Source: Bradyrhizobium sp. | GTDB taxonomy: Bacteria; Pseudomonadota; Alphaproteobacteria; Rhizobiales; Xanthobacteraceae | Direction: 5' to 3' | Length of the DNA: 10,261 bases | Assembly (NCBI GenBank): GCA_025960445.1 | Contig: JAICIT010000048.1 | Span: forward strand, 1 to 10,261 | Shown: positions 1-5,727 of the stretch, piece after piece | Numbering within the stretch: position 1 is the stretch's first letter | Layout of the letters: every line of letters begins with the position of its first letter | Program-made: the position numbers and the translations under genes | Notes under the pieces: generated by a model | Databases searched by the model: none | What the model saw: the letters and a program-made list of their open reading frames with translations, nothing else | Told to the model about the DNA's origin: nothing

Positions 1-155
1 ACCTTAGCCATTTCGAAGCAATCGTGCCCTGCGGGGTGGACGATCCTCGCTACGGCGTCACCAGCCTCGCCGATCTCGGCCATGCAACCACGATGGCGGA
101 GTTCGACCTGGCACTTCGGCGGTCGTTCCGGGACGTGTTCGAGGCTTCTCTCTGA
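1..155 (+). CDS. lipB: Octanoyltransferase LipB, C-terminal fragment
   Basis: This is the last ~50 codons of lipoyl(octanoyl) transferase; the reading frame begins at base 3 and stops with TGA at 153-155. LipB moves the octanoyl group from acyl carrier protein onto lipoate-dependent proteins in the cytoplasm, the first step of lipoic acid synthesis. The visible sequence contains [10 protein letters not shown] followed by YGVTSL. This matches the family's conserved block around the catalytic cysteine (PCG), with the usual TSL motif after it. The remaining C-terminal part is a short helix-like tail. The 5' part lies outside the window. The gene converges on the small minus-strand gene that ends at 177, with only 21 bp between the stops and no obvious terminator. 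The PCG and TSL motifs make the family assignment fairly secure despite the short fragment. Confidence 0.85.
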   Translation, partial: LSHFEAIVPCGVDDPRYGVTSLADLGHATTMAEFDLALRRSFRDVFEASL

Positions 156-176
156 TCCGTCGATAGTGGCGAAGGC

Positions 177-350
177 CTAGGCGGTATGGCCGGGATCGAT
201 CTCCTTTGGAGTCTTTTTTTCACGCTGCGGTGTCATCTTCGCGGGATCTGGCGCGCCAGGGACGCCCCGCGGCCCCAGTAGTTCGCGCTGGATGTCGTCT
301 TCGGATTTCGCGGGCTCGGTGCCGTTCGGAGGTACTTGCCTGATCATCAT
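177..350 (-). CDS. 57-residue hypothetical protein, Pro/Lys/Glu-rich
   Basis: This is a small minus-strand gene in a frame easily missed because it is under 60 codons. The protein starts MMIRQVPPNG and ends KKTPKEIDPGHTA before a TAG stop. It is hydrophilic, rich in proline, lysine and glutamate, and has no membrane segment, cysteine or recognisable domain, so it is probably disordered. The ATG at 350 is preceded by a purine-rich GAGAAAG ribosome site about 5 nt upstream; a second ATG follows immediately. A 6-bp GC hairpin (367-382) sits just upstream in the leader. Support for its reality: natural-looking composition (acidic and basic residues, few arginines) compared with the arginine/serine-rich overlapping frames, a plausible ribosome site, and its place as the last of four co-directional small genes. 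Function is unknown. Confidence 0.6.
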   Translation of the reverse strand: MMIRQVPPNGTEPAKSEDDIQRELLGPRGVPGAPDPAKMTPQREKKTPKEIDPGHTA

Positions 351-419
351 CTGTCTTTCTCGGCGTCCGCGCGGATGCGCGGTATGGACTGAAAAAGCCT
401 GATCGGTGCAATAGTTCCG

Positions 420-665
420 TTATTCGGCACTCTGTAATACTTCCGGACTCTGCAACAGGGTGAGTTCGTTTGCCGCTGCACGGCCCGCCTCGGTCAATCC
501 GCGAAGCGTGCGATCACCGCTCTCGGCGCACTCAACTATCCTGCTGGCGATATGCCGCCGCGCGTCGTGCTGCTCGCTTCCGAGCGCAAGAACATTGCAA
601 GCTCGCTCCAGCGCGATTTCCATATTGGCCAGGGTTCTGGGGTCAAAGCTTTCCGCGATCATCAT
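420..665 (-). CDS. 81-residue conserved hypothetical protein (rhizobial type)
   Basis: This is a small soluble, mainly helical protein beginning MMIAESFDPRTLANMEIALE. Its central region has ERACNVL and GSEQHDARRHIA, followed by ERTL-like and GLTEAGRAA stretches. It resembles a family of short hypothetical proteins common in Bradyrhizobium and relatives, with an ANMExALExAC start and a GLTEAG end; this is recollection of the family pattern, not a search. There are no membrane segments and no catalytic motif. The start is well supported: a very strong ribosome site (AAGGGGGAAGGG, complement of 668-681) lies just before two adjacent ATG codons, and translation probably begins at the first (663-665). 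It lies 54 bp downstream of the 64-residue gene and 69 bp upstream of the 57-residue gene. Function is unknown. Confidence 0.8.
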   Translation of the reverse strand: MMIAESFDPRTLANMEIALERACNVLALGSEQHDARRHIASRIVECAESGDRTLRGLTEAGRAAANELTLLQSPEVLQSAE

Positions 666-719
666 GGCCCTTCCCCCTTCAAAACTGCCTGTTCGCGTCT
701 CCAGTGTAACAACCCTGCT

Positions 720-914
720 TCAGCTCTTCGCCGGCCTGCCCCGCTTGGCAAAAAACAATCCCTGCAAGTCGGCTGCGTTTCGCAAGATTCCCGCTCGCTT
801 CATAGCTTCGGTTCGCTCCACGCCCGGCTTCATATTGCGCGCTTGTTCGAGCGCGATCAGCGCCTCGGCCTCAAGATCGATTTTGGGAGATGAGACTTTC
901 TTATCGTGAACCAT
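720..914 (-). CDS. 64-residue conserved hypothetical protein (rhizobial type)
   Basis: This is a short basic/helical protein with the segments EALIALEQARNM, GVERTEAMKRAGILRNAAD and a C-terminal FAKRGRPAKS. The pattern of an ALExAR helix, a P/G-ERTEAxKxAG helix and a terminal KRGRP tail is one I recognise from small hypothetical proteins repeated across Bradyrhizobium genomes. The RGRP at the end resembles an AT-hook core, so nucleic-acid contact is possible, but a single tetrapeptide is weak evidence. The ATG at 914 is preceded by AAGG about 5 nt upstream. The gene begins 28 bp after the 77-residue zinc-ribbon gene ends, so the two are probably co-transcribed. It has no membrane segment and no cysteine. 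Function is unknown. Confidence 0.78.
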   Translation of the reverse strand: MVHDKKVSSPKIDLEAEALIALEQARNMKPGVERTEAMKRAGILRNAADLQGLFFAKRGRPAKS

Positions 915-942
915 GCTGCCTTGCTCAAGGAGTCGCCTGCTC

Positions 943-1176
943 TCAACGCCTGCTATTCAGATATCCGTTGATCGCTGGTAGGCCTTCGGACCTGTAGGGA
1001 TCACCAGCCACAGTTCCGCTTTCCGCATGCCCACACTTGCGGCATTCGAAGCTGCGGCGCTCGAGTCCTCCGGGCTCCGATTCAATCCCAACAGTGATCA
1101 TCCAGATTTGGCAACGCGGACACCGCCGCCGGTCGATCGGCAACAGTTCAGGGTCGGGCTTTCGTATCGCCGCCAT
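943..1176 (-). CDS. 77-residue zinc-ribbon-like hypothetical protein
   Basis: This small protein carries two CxxC pairs: CPRC at residues 19-22 and CRKC at 45-48, the latter followed by GH. That is the spacing and flanking chemistry of a four-cysteine zinc ribbon. Between the knuckles it reads WMITVGIESEPGG, a likely beta hairpin. The N-terminus is basic and the C-terminal ~25 residues are polar with no clear fold. Such ribbons bind one zinc and often mediate contacts with protein or nucleic acid; which applies here cannot be told. The ATG at 1176 has no clear ribosome site upstream, so the start is less certain, but the ribbon lies downstream of it in any case. It is first of the four small genes behind the kinase/receiver pair, 86 bp after the receiver stop, with a hairpin in that gap. 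Confidence 0.78.
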   Translation of the reverse strand: MAAIRKPDPELLPIDRRRCPRCQIWMITVGIESEPGGLERRSFECRKCGHAESGTVAGDPYRSEGLPAINGYLNSRR

Positions 1177-1213
1177 AACGAAGGAAGGTAGCGCTGGCTC
1201 GAAATGCCTGTCT

Positions 1214-1232
1214 GTTCGGTCTCCGACCGAAC
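1214..1232 (-). terminator. Perfect 8-bp hairpin between receiver gene and small-protein genes
   Basis: GTTCGGTC, a 3-nt spacer and GACCGAAC form a perfect 8-bp inverted repeat. It lies in the 86-bp gap after the response-regulator stop and before the 77-residue gene. There is no T-run on either side, so it may be a weak or factor-assisted terminator, an mRNA-end stabiliser, or a dyad operator for the small genes. Structure seen; role inferred. Confidence 0.4.
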
Positions 1233-1262
1233 CTGTACCGGTGGTGATGTTTTCAGAATTGG

Positions 1263-1754
1263 TCAGTCAAGTTGCGACAACGCATCGACAACTGACGTGA
1301 CCAGGGATGCCATCGTGTAGGGCTTCGCTAACCATCCGAGCGGCGCATACGGTTCGGCCCGCCTTCGAGTGTGTGGATCGTCATGAGCGGTGGCAAAGAT
1401 GCAGCGAATCCCAAGCTCCTTGAACAACTCCCGAGCCGCATCAATGCCGTCCCGTTCGCTGGCCAGGCGTATATCCATCACAGCCAAAGAGGGCCGGTGC
1501 GCTTTCGCAAGCGCAATTGCTTCCTCCGCGGTCGTCGCAGTGCCGATCACATTGAATCCGGCGTCCGCCAGCGCCGCAACGGTCTGCAGCCCGATCAGAA
1601 AATCGTCCTCCACCACCAGAATACGTGTTTGGTCGCGCTCCGTTGCGAGCTCCCGGCGCGAGCGACTTCGCAACGGAGGTTGCTTCGGAGGAACCGAGGG
1701 CAGCGCAAATCGCTCGGCCGGAACTCGCGAAGCTCTCGCCGGCCCAGGTTTCAC
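1263..1754 (-). CDS. Receiver-domain response regulator (no output domain)
   Basis: This two-component response regulator has 163 residues if it starts at the GTG at 1752-1754. The receiver domain covers about residues 43-163. It shows the acidic pair in VVEDD (D50/D51), the phospho-acceptor D94 in LAVMDIRL, the switch threonine T122 in FATAH and the conserved lysine K144 in WLAKPY. No DNA-binding or enzymatic output domain follows, so it probably acts as a phosphorelay intermediate or by protein contact, as is common for partners of HisKA_2/HWE kinases. The GTG overlaps the TGA of the upstream kinase (GTGA), implying translational coupling; no good ribosome site is visible. The first ~42 residues are a Pro/Arg/Ser-rich tail unusual for this class. 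A TTG at codon 28 (1671-1673) is an alternative start but also lacks a ribosome site. Confidence 0.9.
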   Translation of the reverse strand: MKPGPARASRVPAERFALPSVPPKQPPLRSRSRRELATERDQTRILVVEDDFLIGLQTVAALADAGFNVIGTATTAEEAIALAKAHRPSLAVMDIRLASERDGIDAARELFKELGIRCIFATAHDDPHTRRRAEPYAPLGWLAKPYTMASLVTSVVDALSQLD

Positions 1755-4033
1755 GAAGGTCGGCCCGCTGCAAATCGGAGAACGGCGCGAGACGGCGCGC
1801 GGGTCACGTCGAACGTGCCCTGCAGCTGACCGGCAAGCCCCAGCACAAGCTGCAATCCCGACGAACCATTTCGGACAGCGTTCAGATCAAAACCGTCGCC
1901 ATCGTCTTCCACATACAATTCAAATTTACCATCCGTCTCAGTCAAACCGACCCGGATAATCCCTTTCGGACGGTGCTTGGTGCCATGCTTGACGGCGTTG
2001 GTCAGGAGCTCGTTCAGGATCAGGGCCAGCGGCATCGCGGCATCATTTGAGAGTATGCCGCTTGCGGTCTCGGTGACCACATCGATCGCTGGAGGCAACG
2101 TCTGTTGAAGCGTCTGGCAAACAGCACCGAGAAACTCGGTCGCGCTAAAATGGCTGGCATCGGTGGTGCCGTAGAGTACACGCTGAGCGGCTGCCATCGA
2201 GGCAATGCGCCCGCTCGCCTCATCAAGCACCCGCCGCGCTTCCTCGCTCCTGGCTCTCTTAGCCGCGTTGAATACCAACGATTGCAGCATCTGCATGTTA
2301 TTCTTCGTGCGGTGATTGAGCTCATTGAGCAGCAAACGCTGCTGCGACTCGGCCTGCCTTCTTTCGCTGATGTCCACCAACATATTGATGGCGCCAACCA
2401 CCTTTCCCGAGACATCCCTTAGCGGCGTCGGAAACGGAATGAAGGGAATCCGTCTGCCGTCCGGCCTTTCAGCTACAGCCTCAGCGTTGCGTATCGGCCG
2501 CCCCTCCTTCAGCGCCACCGCCATCGGGCACTGATCGTGCGGCAACGGCGAGCCGTCGGGATTGTAGAGCTTCCAGGTGACGCACCATTCGTCGCTGCCC
2601 AGTGTAGGCGTCCTGCCCGCGAGCTCGACGGCTGCGTCGTTGAAGTAGGTGATTCTGCCGTCGGCATCCGTCGTGTAAATCGCGGCCGGAATTGCGGCGA
2701 GCAAGTCCTGCAAACGTTGCTCGCTTTCCAGGAGCTTACGCTGGGTTTCTTTGCGCTCGGTAATGTTTCGCGCGATCTTCGAGGCTCCGATGATACGGCC
2801 TGTTCGGTCGTACACGGGCGAAACTGTGAGAGAGATATCGACCAGACTCCCATCCTTTCGCTGTCGGATGGTTTCATAATGATGAATACGTTCACCGCGG
2901 CGGAGACGCGCCAGAATTCCCGGCTCTTCGTCTTGACGATCCGCAGGAATCAGCAGGGTTACCGGCTGGCCGATGGCTTCGTCCGCCGTGTAGCCAAACA
3001 GATGCTCGGCGCCGGCATTCCACGTTTGGATCACGCCATTAAGATCTTTGCTGATGATAGCGTCGTCGGAAGACTCGACGATCGCCACCAGGTGCATCGC
3101 GCTACGCTCGGCAGCGCGGCGCGCCTCATCCTCTTTCAGACGCGCCAGGCTAAAACCAAGCTGGCGGGCAAGGGTAAGGGCAACTCGTACCTCCGGGTCC
3201 GAGAAGCGATGCGGAGCATCGTAATAAGCCATGAACTTGCCGATCAGCCGGCCACTTTGCTGGATCGGAATAAAAGCCACCGCGCCGATCCCCTCACGCG
3301 CAATAGTCTCCTTCAGATCATCTGAAAGATCCGATGCGGCGACGTCCTCGAAATAAACCGGGCGGGGTTTCTTGTCGTCCTTGACCCAAGGTGAATGTCC
3401 TTCGACCGCTTGCCGATATCTGTCGGAAAGACCGCGCCAAGCCACGAAGCGCATTACGTCCGCGCTGTCGAACAACAGAATGGCCGCGCGGTGGCAATCA
3501 AGCCCATGCCCGATCGCATCGAGCGCAGCTTCGTGAACTTCCTGCACCGAGGTGACGTCCTGGAGTCGTTCCGAAAACTCGTACAGTGCGGCCTGCTCAT
3601 GCATCCGCCGTGCGAGCGCCTGCTCTGCTATTTTTCGAGCGCTTATGTCGTGCTGAACGCGCACGGCGTAAAGGAACCGGCCCGCGCTGTCCCGGATGCT
3701 CGACGAAGTGACTTGAGCCCAGAAGTGTGTGCCGTCTTTGCGACGAATCCGCTTTTCGATGGAGTATCGGTCAATTTCGCCTGCAAGCTGACGCCGGAAT
3801 TCCTGGAGATCGCGCGCAGCATCCTCTGGCAACGTCTCCTCGAACACGGTCCGGCCCAACAACTCGGGCGGCGAATGGCCGGTCAACTGCGATAGCTCCC
3901 GATTGAGCCGCAGGATCCGGCCCTCTCCATCGACTTCAACAATTCCCGCGCCAACCTGTTCGTAGCTAACGGCAACTCTCTCGAGCGATTGAAGGCCTGC
4001 CAGATCTGCGGCAGGCCTTTCCTGCATATTCAT
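1751..4033 (-). CDS. PAS-GAF-PAS-PAS sensor histidine kinase, HisKA_2 family
   Basis: This is a 760-residue cytoplasmic sensor kinase with no membrane segment. Domains in order: PAS/PAC about 20-135; GAF about 150-298; PAS/PAC about 313-428, with WNAGAEHLFGYTADE typical of the fold; PAS/PAC about 440-558; dimerisation/phospho-acceptor domain about 567-640; HATPase about 660-755. The phospho-acceptor is H574 in ELNHRTKNN, the HisKA_2/HWE-type H box. The N box is NELLTNAVKHG (674-684), the G1 box is around VEDDGDGFDL (708-717), and a glycine-rich GSSGLQLVLGLAG follows. No HWE signature is seen, favouring HisKA_2. The ligand sensed is unknown; PAS and GAF domains can bind flavin, haem or small molecules. 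The start at 4033 is chosen because a GAGGA ribosome site sits 7 nt upstream; the reading frame stays open for 38 more codons (to 4147) but those look non-coding. Its stop overlaps the receiver gene, its probable phosphotransfer partner. Confidence 0.92.
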   Translation of the reverse strand: MNMQERPAADLAGLQSLERVAVSYEQVGAGIVEVDGEGRILRLNRELSQLTGHSPPELLGRTVFEETLPEDAARDLQEFRRQLAGEIDRYSIEKRIRRKDGTHFWAQVTSSSIRDSAGRFLYAVRVQHDISARKIAEQALARRMHEQAALYEFSERLQDVTSVQEVHEAALDAIGHGLDCHRAAILLFDSADVMRFVAWRGLSDRYRQAVEGHSPWVKDDKKPRPVYFEDVAASDLSDDLKETIAREGIGAVAFIPIQQSGRLIGKFMAYYDAPHRFSDPEVRVALTLARQLGFSLARLKEDEARRAAERSAMHLVAIVESSDDAIISKDLNGVIQTWNAGAEHLFGYTADEAIGQPVTLLIPADRQDEEPGILARLRRGERIHHYETIRQRKDGSLVDISLTVSPVYDRTGRIIGASKIARNITERKETQRKLLESEQRLQDLLAAIPAAIYTTDADGRITYFNDAAVELAGRTPTLGSDEWCVTWKLYNPDGSPLPHDQCPMAVALKEGRPIRNAEAVAERPDGRRIPFIPFPTPLRDVSGKVVGAINMLVDISERRQAESQQRLLLNELNHRTKNNMQMLQSLVFNAAKRARSEEARRVLDEASGRIASMAAAQRVLYGTTDASHFSATEFLGAVCQTLQQTLPPAIDVVTETASGILSNDAAMPLALILNELLTNAVKHGTKHRPKGIIRVGLTETDGKFELYVEDDGDGFDLNAVRNGSSGLQLVLGLAGQLQGTFDVTRAPSRAVLRFAAGRPS

Positions 4034-4040
4034 CGCCCGA

Positions 4041-4045
4041 TCCTC
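4041..4045 (-). promoter_or_regulatory. Ribosome binding site GAGGA of the sensor kinase
   Basis: GAGGA on the minus strand, 7 nt before the ATG at 4031-4033. It decides the kinase start against an in-frame upstream extension to 4147. A second in-frame ATG two codons later is less well spaced. Confidence 0.7.
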
Positions 4046-4169
4046 ACAACTAATGATCCAAGATTTACTGACTGAGTGCCGAATTGAATTTGATGCGCGC
4101 GGGTGATGCATCCATTCCATCCCAACCCCCAAAACTGCACTGCACAACGATTCGCGAGGGGGTGAAAAG

Positions 4170-4222
4170 GTTCCACTCCGGAAGACGAAAAAAGTTCCGG
4201 AACCACTTAGATATTTAGTTCC
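4170..4222. repeat. Three GTTCC elements at exact 24-bp spacing
   Basis: GTTCC occurs at 4170-4174, 4194-4198 and 4218-4222. Each is preceded by an A- or A/T-rich stretch (AAAAG, AAAAA, ATTTA). The middle copy is half of the perfect 10-bp palindrome GTTCCGGAAC (4194-4203). The elements lie 137-189 bp upstream of the kinase start. The arrangement suggests a repeated protein-binding site, but only the five-base core is shared, so chance is possible. Confidence 0.35.
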
Positions 4223-4350
4223 AAAAGCCAGAGCTTAGGCTTTCGCCGAGCTTATCAGTATCAAAACGAAACCGCTCGTTTGAGAAAATCAGCCTCTTCA
4301 TCGATTTATTGATGATTTCTGATCTGTAGAACCAGCGACCCGCAACGAGG

Positions 4351-4379
4351 CATTCGGAACCAGCGGCGTTATCCGAATG
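4351..4379 (-). terminator. Inverted repeat downstream of the acylphosphatase gene
   Basis: CATTCGGA (4351-4358) and TCCGAATG (4372-4379) form a perfect 8-bp stem with a 13-nt loop, about 95 bp past the acylphosphatase stop on the minus strand. There is no T-run after it. It could be the 3' hairpin of the pccA operon transcript or an operator. Stem seen; role inferred. Confidence 0.3.
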
Positions 4380-4474
4380 AATCATGCCCGAGTCGCGGTG
4401 TTTTGGTGGCGGTGTAGCTGAAGCCCAACCGATGCGCAGGCCTCGGTCGAATCGGTACCTTCGGATTAAGCCCG

Positions 4475-4774
4475 CTAAATGGTAGACAGCACAGAAAAAC
4501 GTTCGCCGGCTCTGCGCAGATTAAGTGCGTCAGGGACGGCGTCCTCCTCGCGGACCAAATCGACGCGTGCCGAGGAAGGTCCGCGCCAACAGGACGCAAT
4601 CATCTCCGACACCAACTCCGCCGAACCCGCAAACACCGCCTCGACGCTGCCGTCCCGTCGGTTGCGCACCCACCCGTGAACTCCGCTCGCCTTTGCGCGG
4701 TGCTCGACCCAGGCGCGGTAGCCCACGCCCTGTACACGACCTGTGATCGTCACCTGACGGATCGAACCGCTCAT
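4475..4774 (-). CDS. acyP: Acylphosphatase
   Basis: This 99-residue cytoplasmic enzyme hydrolyses the carboxyl-phosphate bond of acyl phosphates to the acid and phosphate. The family signature is complete: [11 protein letters not shown] with catalytic R20, and [13 protein letters not shown] with catalytic N38, which position the phosphate and the attacking water. Length and the alpha/beta sandwich pattern are normal for the family. The C-terminus past about residue 80 is divergent. The ATG at 4772-4774 directly abuts the TAA of the oxaloacetate decarboxylase gene (no intervening base), so translation is probably coupled; a weak GGGA/AAAG site lies in the upstream coding end. Physiological substrate is unknown. 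Being last in an operon with a biotin carboxylase, whose reaction passes through carboxyphosphate, makes an acyl or carboxy phosphate relevant to that pathway a reasonable guess only. Confidence 0.93.
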   Translation of the reverse strand: MSGSIRQVTITGRVQGVGYRAWVEHRAKASGVHGWVRNRRDGSVEAVFAGSAELVSEMIASCWRGPSSARVDLVREEDAVPDALNLRRAGERFSVLSTI

Positions 4775-5641
4775 TTATTTCTTTAGTCCCAGGAACTCGC
4801 GGCCGCGTGTTTTCCATTGAGGGTCGCGCGCGAGCCGGCCTGTCAGCTCGGCTGACGCCAACCCACCTAACGCTCTCGGCGGCTGTCCTGCACGCAGCGC
4901 TTTAAGCGTTTCGTGCACGGCTTGGGTTGCCGCGGCAAAGGGCGCATGACCTTGCAGCGCGATCTTCACTCGCTGATCTGCAAGATAGCGCAAATCCGAC
5001 ATTTCTTCGGGAGCCCCGCCCAAAATGATCGGCAGTTTTGTTGATTTCGCGATCGCCTCCAGTTCGGAAGCTTTCTTTATTCCGGTAAAGAACAATGCGT
5101 CGACACCCGTGGCCTCGTACGCTTTCGCGCGCGTTAGCGCGTCATCGAGTGAGCTGATCGAAGCCGCCCCGGTGCGCCCGATCACAACCAGAGAAGGATC
5201 GCTGCGTGCATCGAGCGCTGCTCTCATCTTGCCGACGCCTTCCTCAAGAGAGATCAATTGCGTGTCGCTGTGCCCAAACGCTTGCGGAAGCAACGTGTCC
5301 TCGATCGTAATGCCGGCAGCACCGGCAGCCTCAAGCTCTTCGATGGTACGGTGAACGTTCAGCGCGTTGCCATAGCCGTGGTCGGCGTCGACCAGAACCG
5401 GCAATGCTGCGGCACGCGACATCCTGCGCATTTGCTCTGCGAGTTCGCTCAGCGTGATCAAGGTGATATCCGGATCGCCTAATATCGCGAGCGAAGCGAC
5501 CGAACCGCCGAACATCCCCAGTTCAAACCCAAGGTCTGCTGCGATTCGGATCGAGATCGCGTCGTAGACCGAACCCGGCCGAACGCATGCGGAACCCGAC
5601 AGAATCGAACGTAATAATTCGCGACGCTTTCGGAAGGCCAT
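4775..5641 (-). CDS. Oxaloacetate decarboxylase, PEP mutase/isocitrate lyase superfamily
   Basis: This 288-residue soluble enzyme is of the Mg-dependent oxaloacetate decarboxylase family (PA4872 type, EC 4.1.1.112), which converts oxaloacetate to pyruvate and CO2. It is unrelated to the sodium-pumping biotin enzyme. The superfamily barrel is clear: RPGSVYDAISIRIA near 21-34, FGGSVAS with S47, the metal-binding VDADHGYG with D85/D87 (84-91), TIEDTLLPQ (112-120), GRTGA with R156 (155-159), and QGHAPFAAATQAV with H232 (230-242). S47, D85, R156 and H232 lie at a constant offset of -3 from the positions I remember for characterised members, supporting substrate and Mg binding. Length is normal. 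The ATG at 5641 has a strong GAGAGGA ribosome site. It lies 86 bp after pccA and directly abuts acyP. A 2-methylisocitrate-lyase-like activity is a less likely alternative. Confidence 0.88.
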   Translation of the reverse strand: MAFRKRRELLRSILSGSACVRPGSVYDAISIRIAADLGFELGMFGGSVASLAILGDPDITLITLSELAEQMRRMSRAAALPVLVDADHGYGNALNVHRTIEELEAAGAAGITIEDTLLPQAFGHSDTQLISLEEGVGKMRAALDARSDPSLVVIGRTGAASISSLDDALTRAKAYEATGVDALFFTGIKKASELEAIAKSTKLPIILGGAPEEMSDLRYLADQRVKIALQGHAPFAAATQAVHETLKALRAGQPPRALGGLASAELTGRLARDPQWKTRGREFLGLKK

Positions 5642-5727
5642 CAGTTCCTCTCAAAATCCGCGGTGATTGCGATCAGCCGAGCCGGAATGCGCGCTGCTCG
5701 AGCAGAGGTTTTCACGCCTGCGGCAGC

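Larger units (their letters stand above)
4034..4474. other. 441-bp non-coding region upstream of the kinase
   Basis: This stretch lies between the acylphosphatase stop and the kinase start and holds no gene I can support. It is more AT-rich than the flanking genes, particularly about 4180-4330. It should contain the kinase promoter (minus strand) and the 3' end of the pccA operon transcript. Visible structure: three GTTCC elements at 4170, 4194 and 4218, a GTTCCGGAAC palindrome at 4194-4203, a direct repeat of GAGCTTA near 4231-4253, a near-palindrome TCATCGATTTATTGATGA near 4298-4315, and the inverted repeat at 4351-4379. I could not fix a promoter with confidence. Confidence 0.6.

Noticed and set aside
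220..411. 63-residue minus-strand ORF
   Set aside because: Arg/Thr/Ser-rich low-complexity composition typical of an out-of-frame shadow; the 57-residue frame at 177-350 overlaps it and reads more like a protein.
460..909. 149-residue + strand ORF
   Set aside because: Antisense across two small genes with good ribosome sites; Ala/Ser/Arg-rich shadow with no recognised motif.
2537..3325. 262-residue + strand ORF
   Set aside because: Fully antisense to the PAS/GAF region of the kinase, with no recognisable domain.
4146..4174. EcfG-type promoter (GGAAC ... CGTT on the minus strand) upstream of the kinase
   Set aside because: Both boxes are present but 20 nt apart; the general-stress sigma factor of alphaproteobacteria needs about 16-17.
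4380..4474. Possible tRNA-like segment (GGTCGAATC resembling a T loop)
   Set aside because: No acceptor stem, anticodon arm or D arm can be folded around it on either strand.
4369..4599. 76-residue minus-strand ORF overlapping the acylphosphatase 3' end
   Set aside because: Overlaps the acylphosphatase gene in another frame; no domain and no clear ribosome site.
5694..5705. CTGCTCGAGCAG palindrome in the pccA/decarboxylase gap
   Set aside because: As a hairpin it gives only a 4-bp stem with no T-run; a 12-bp palindrome alone in GC-rich DNA is weak evidence for an operator.
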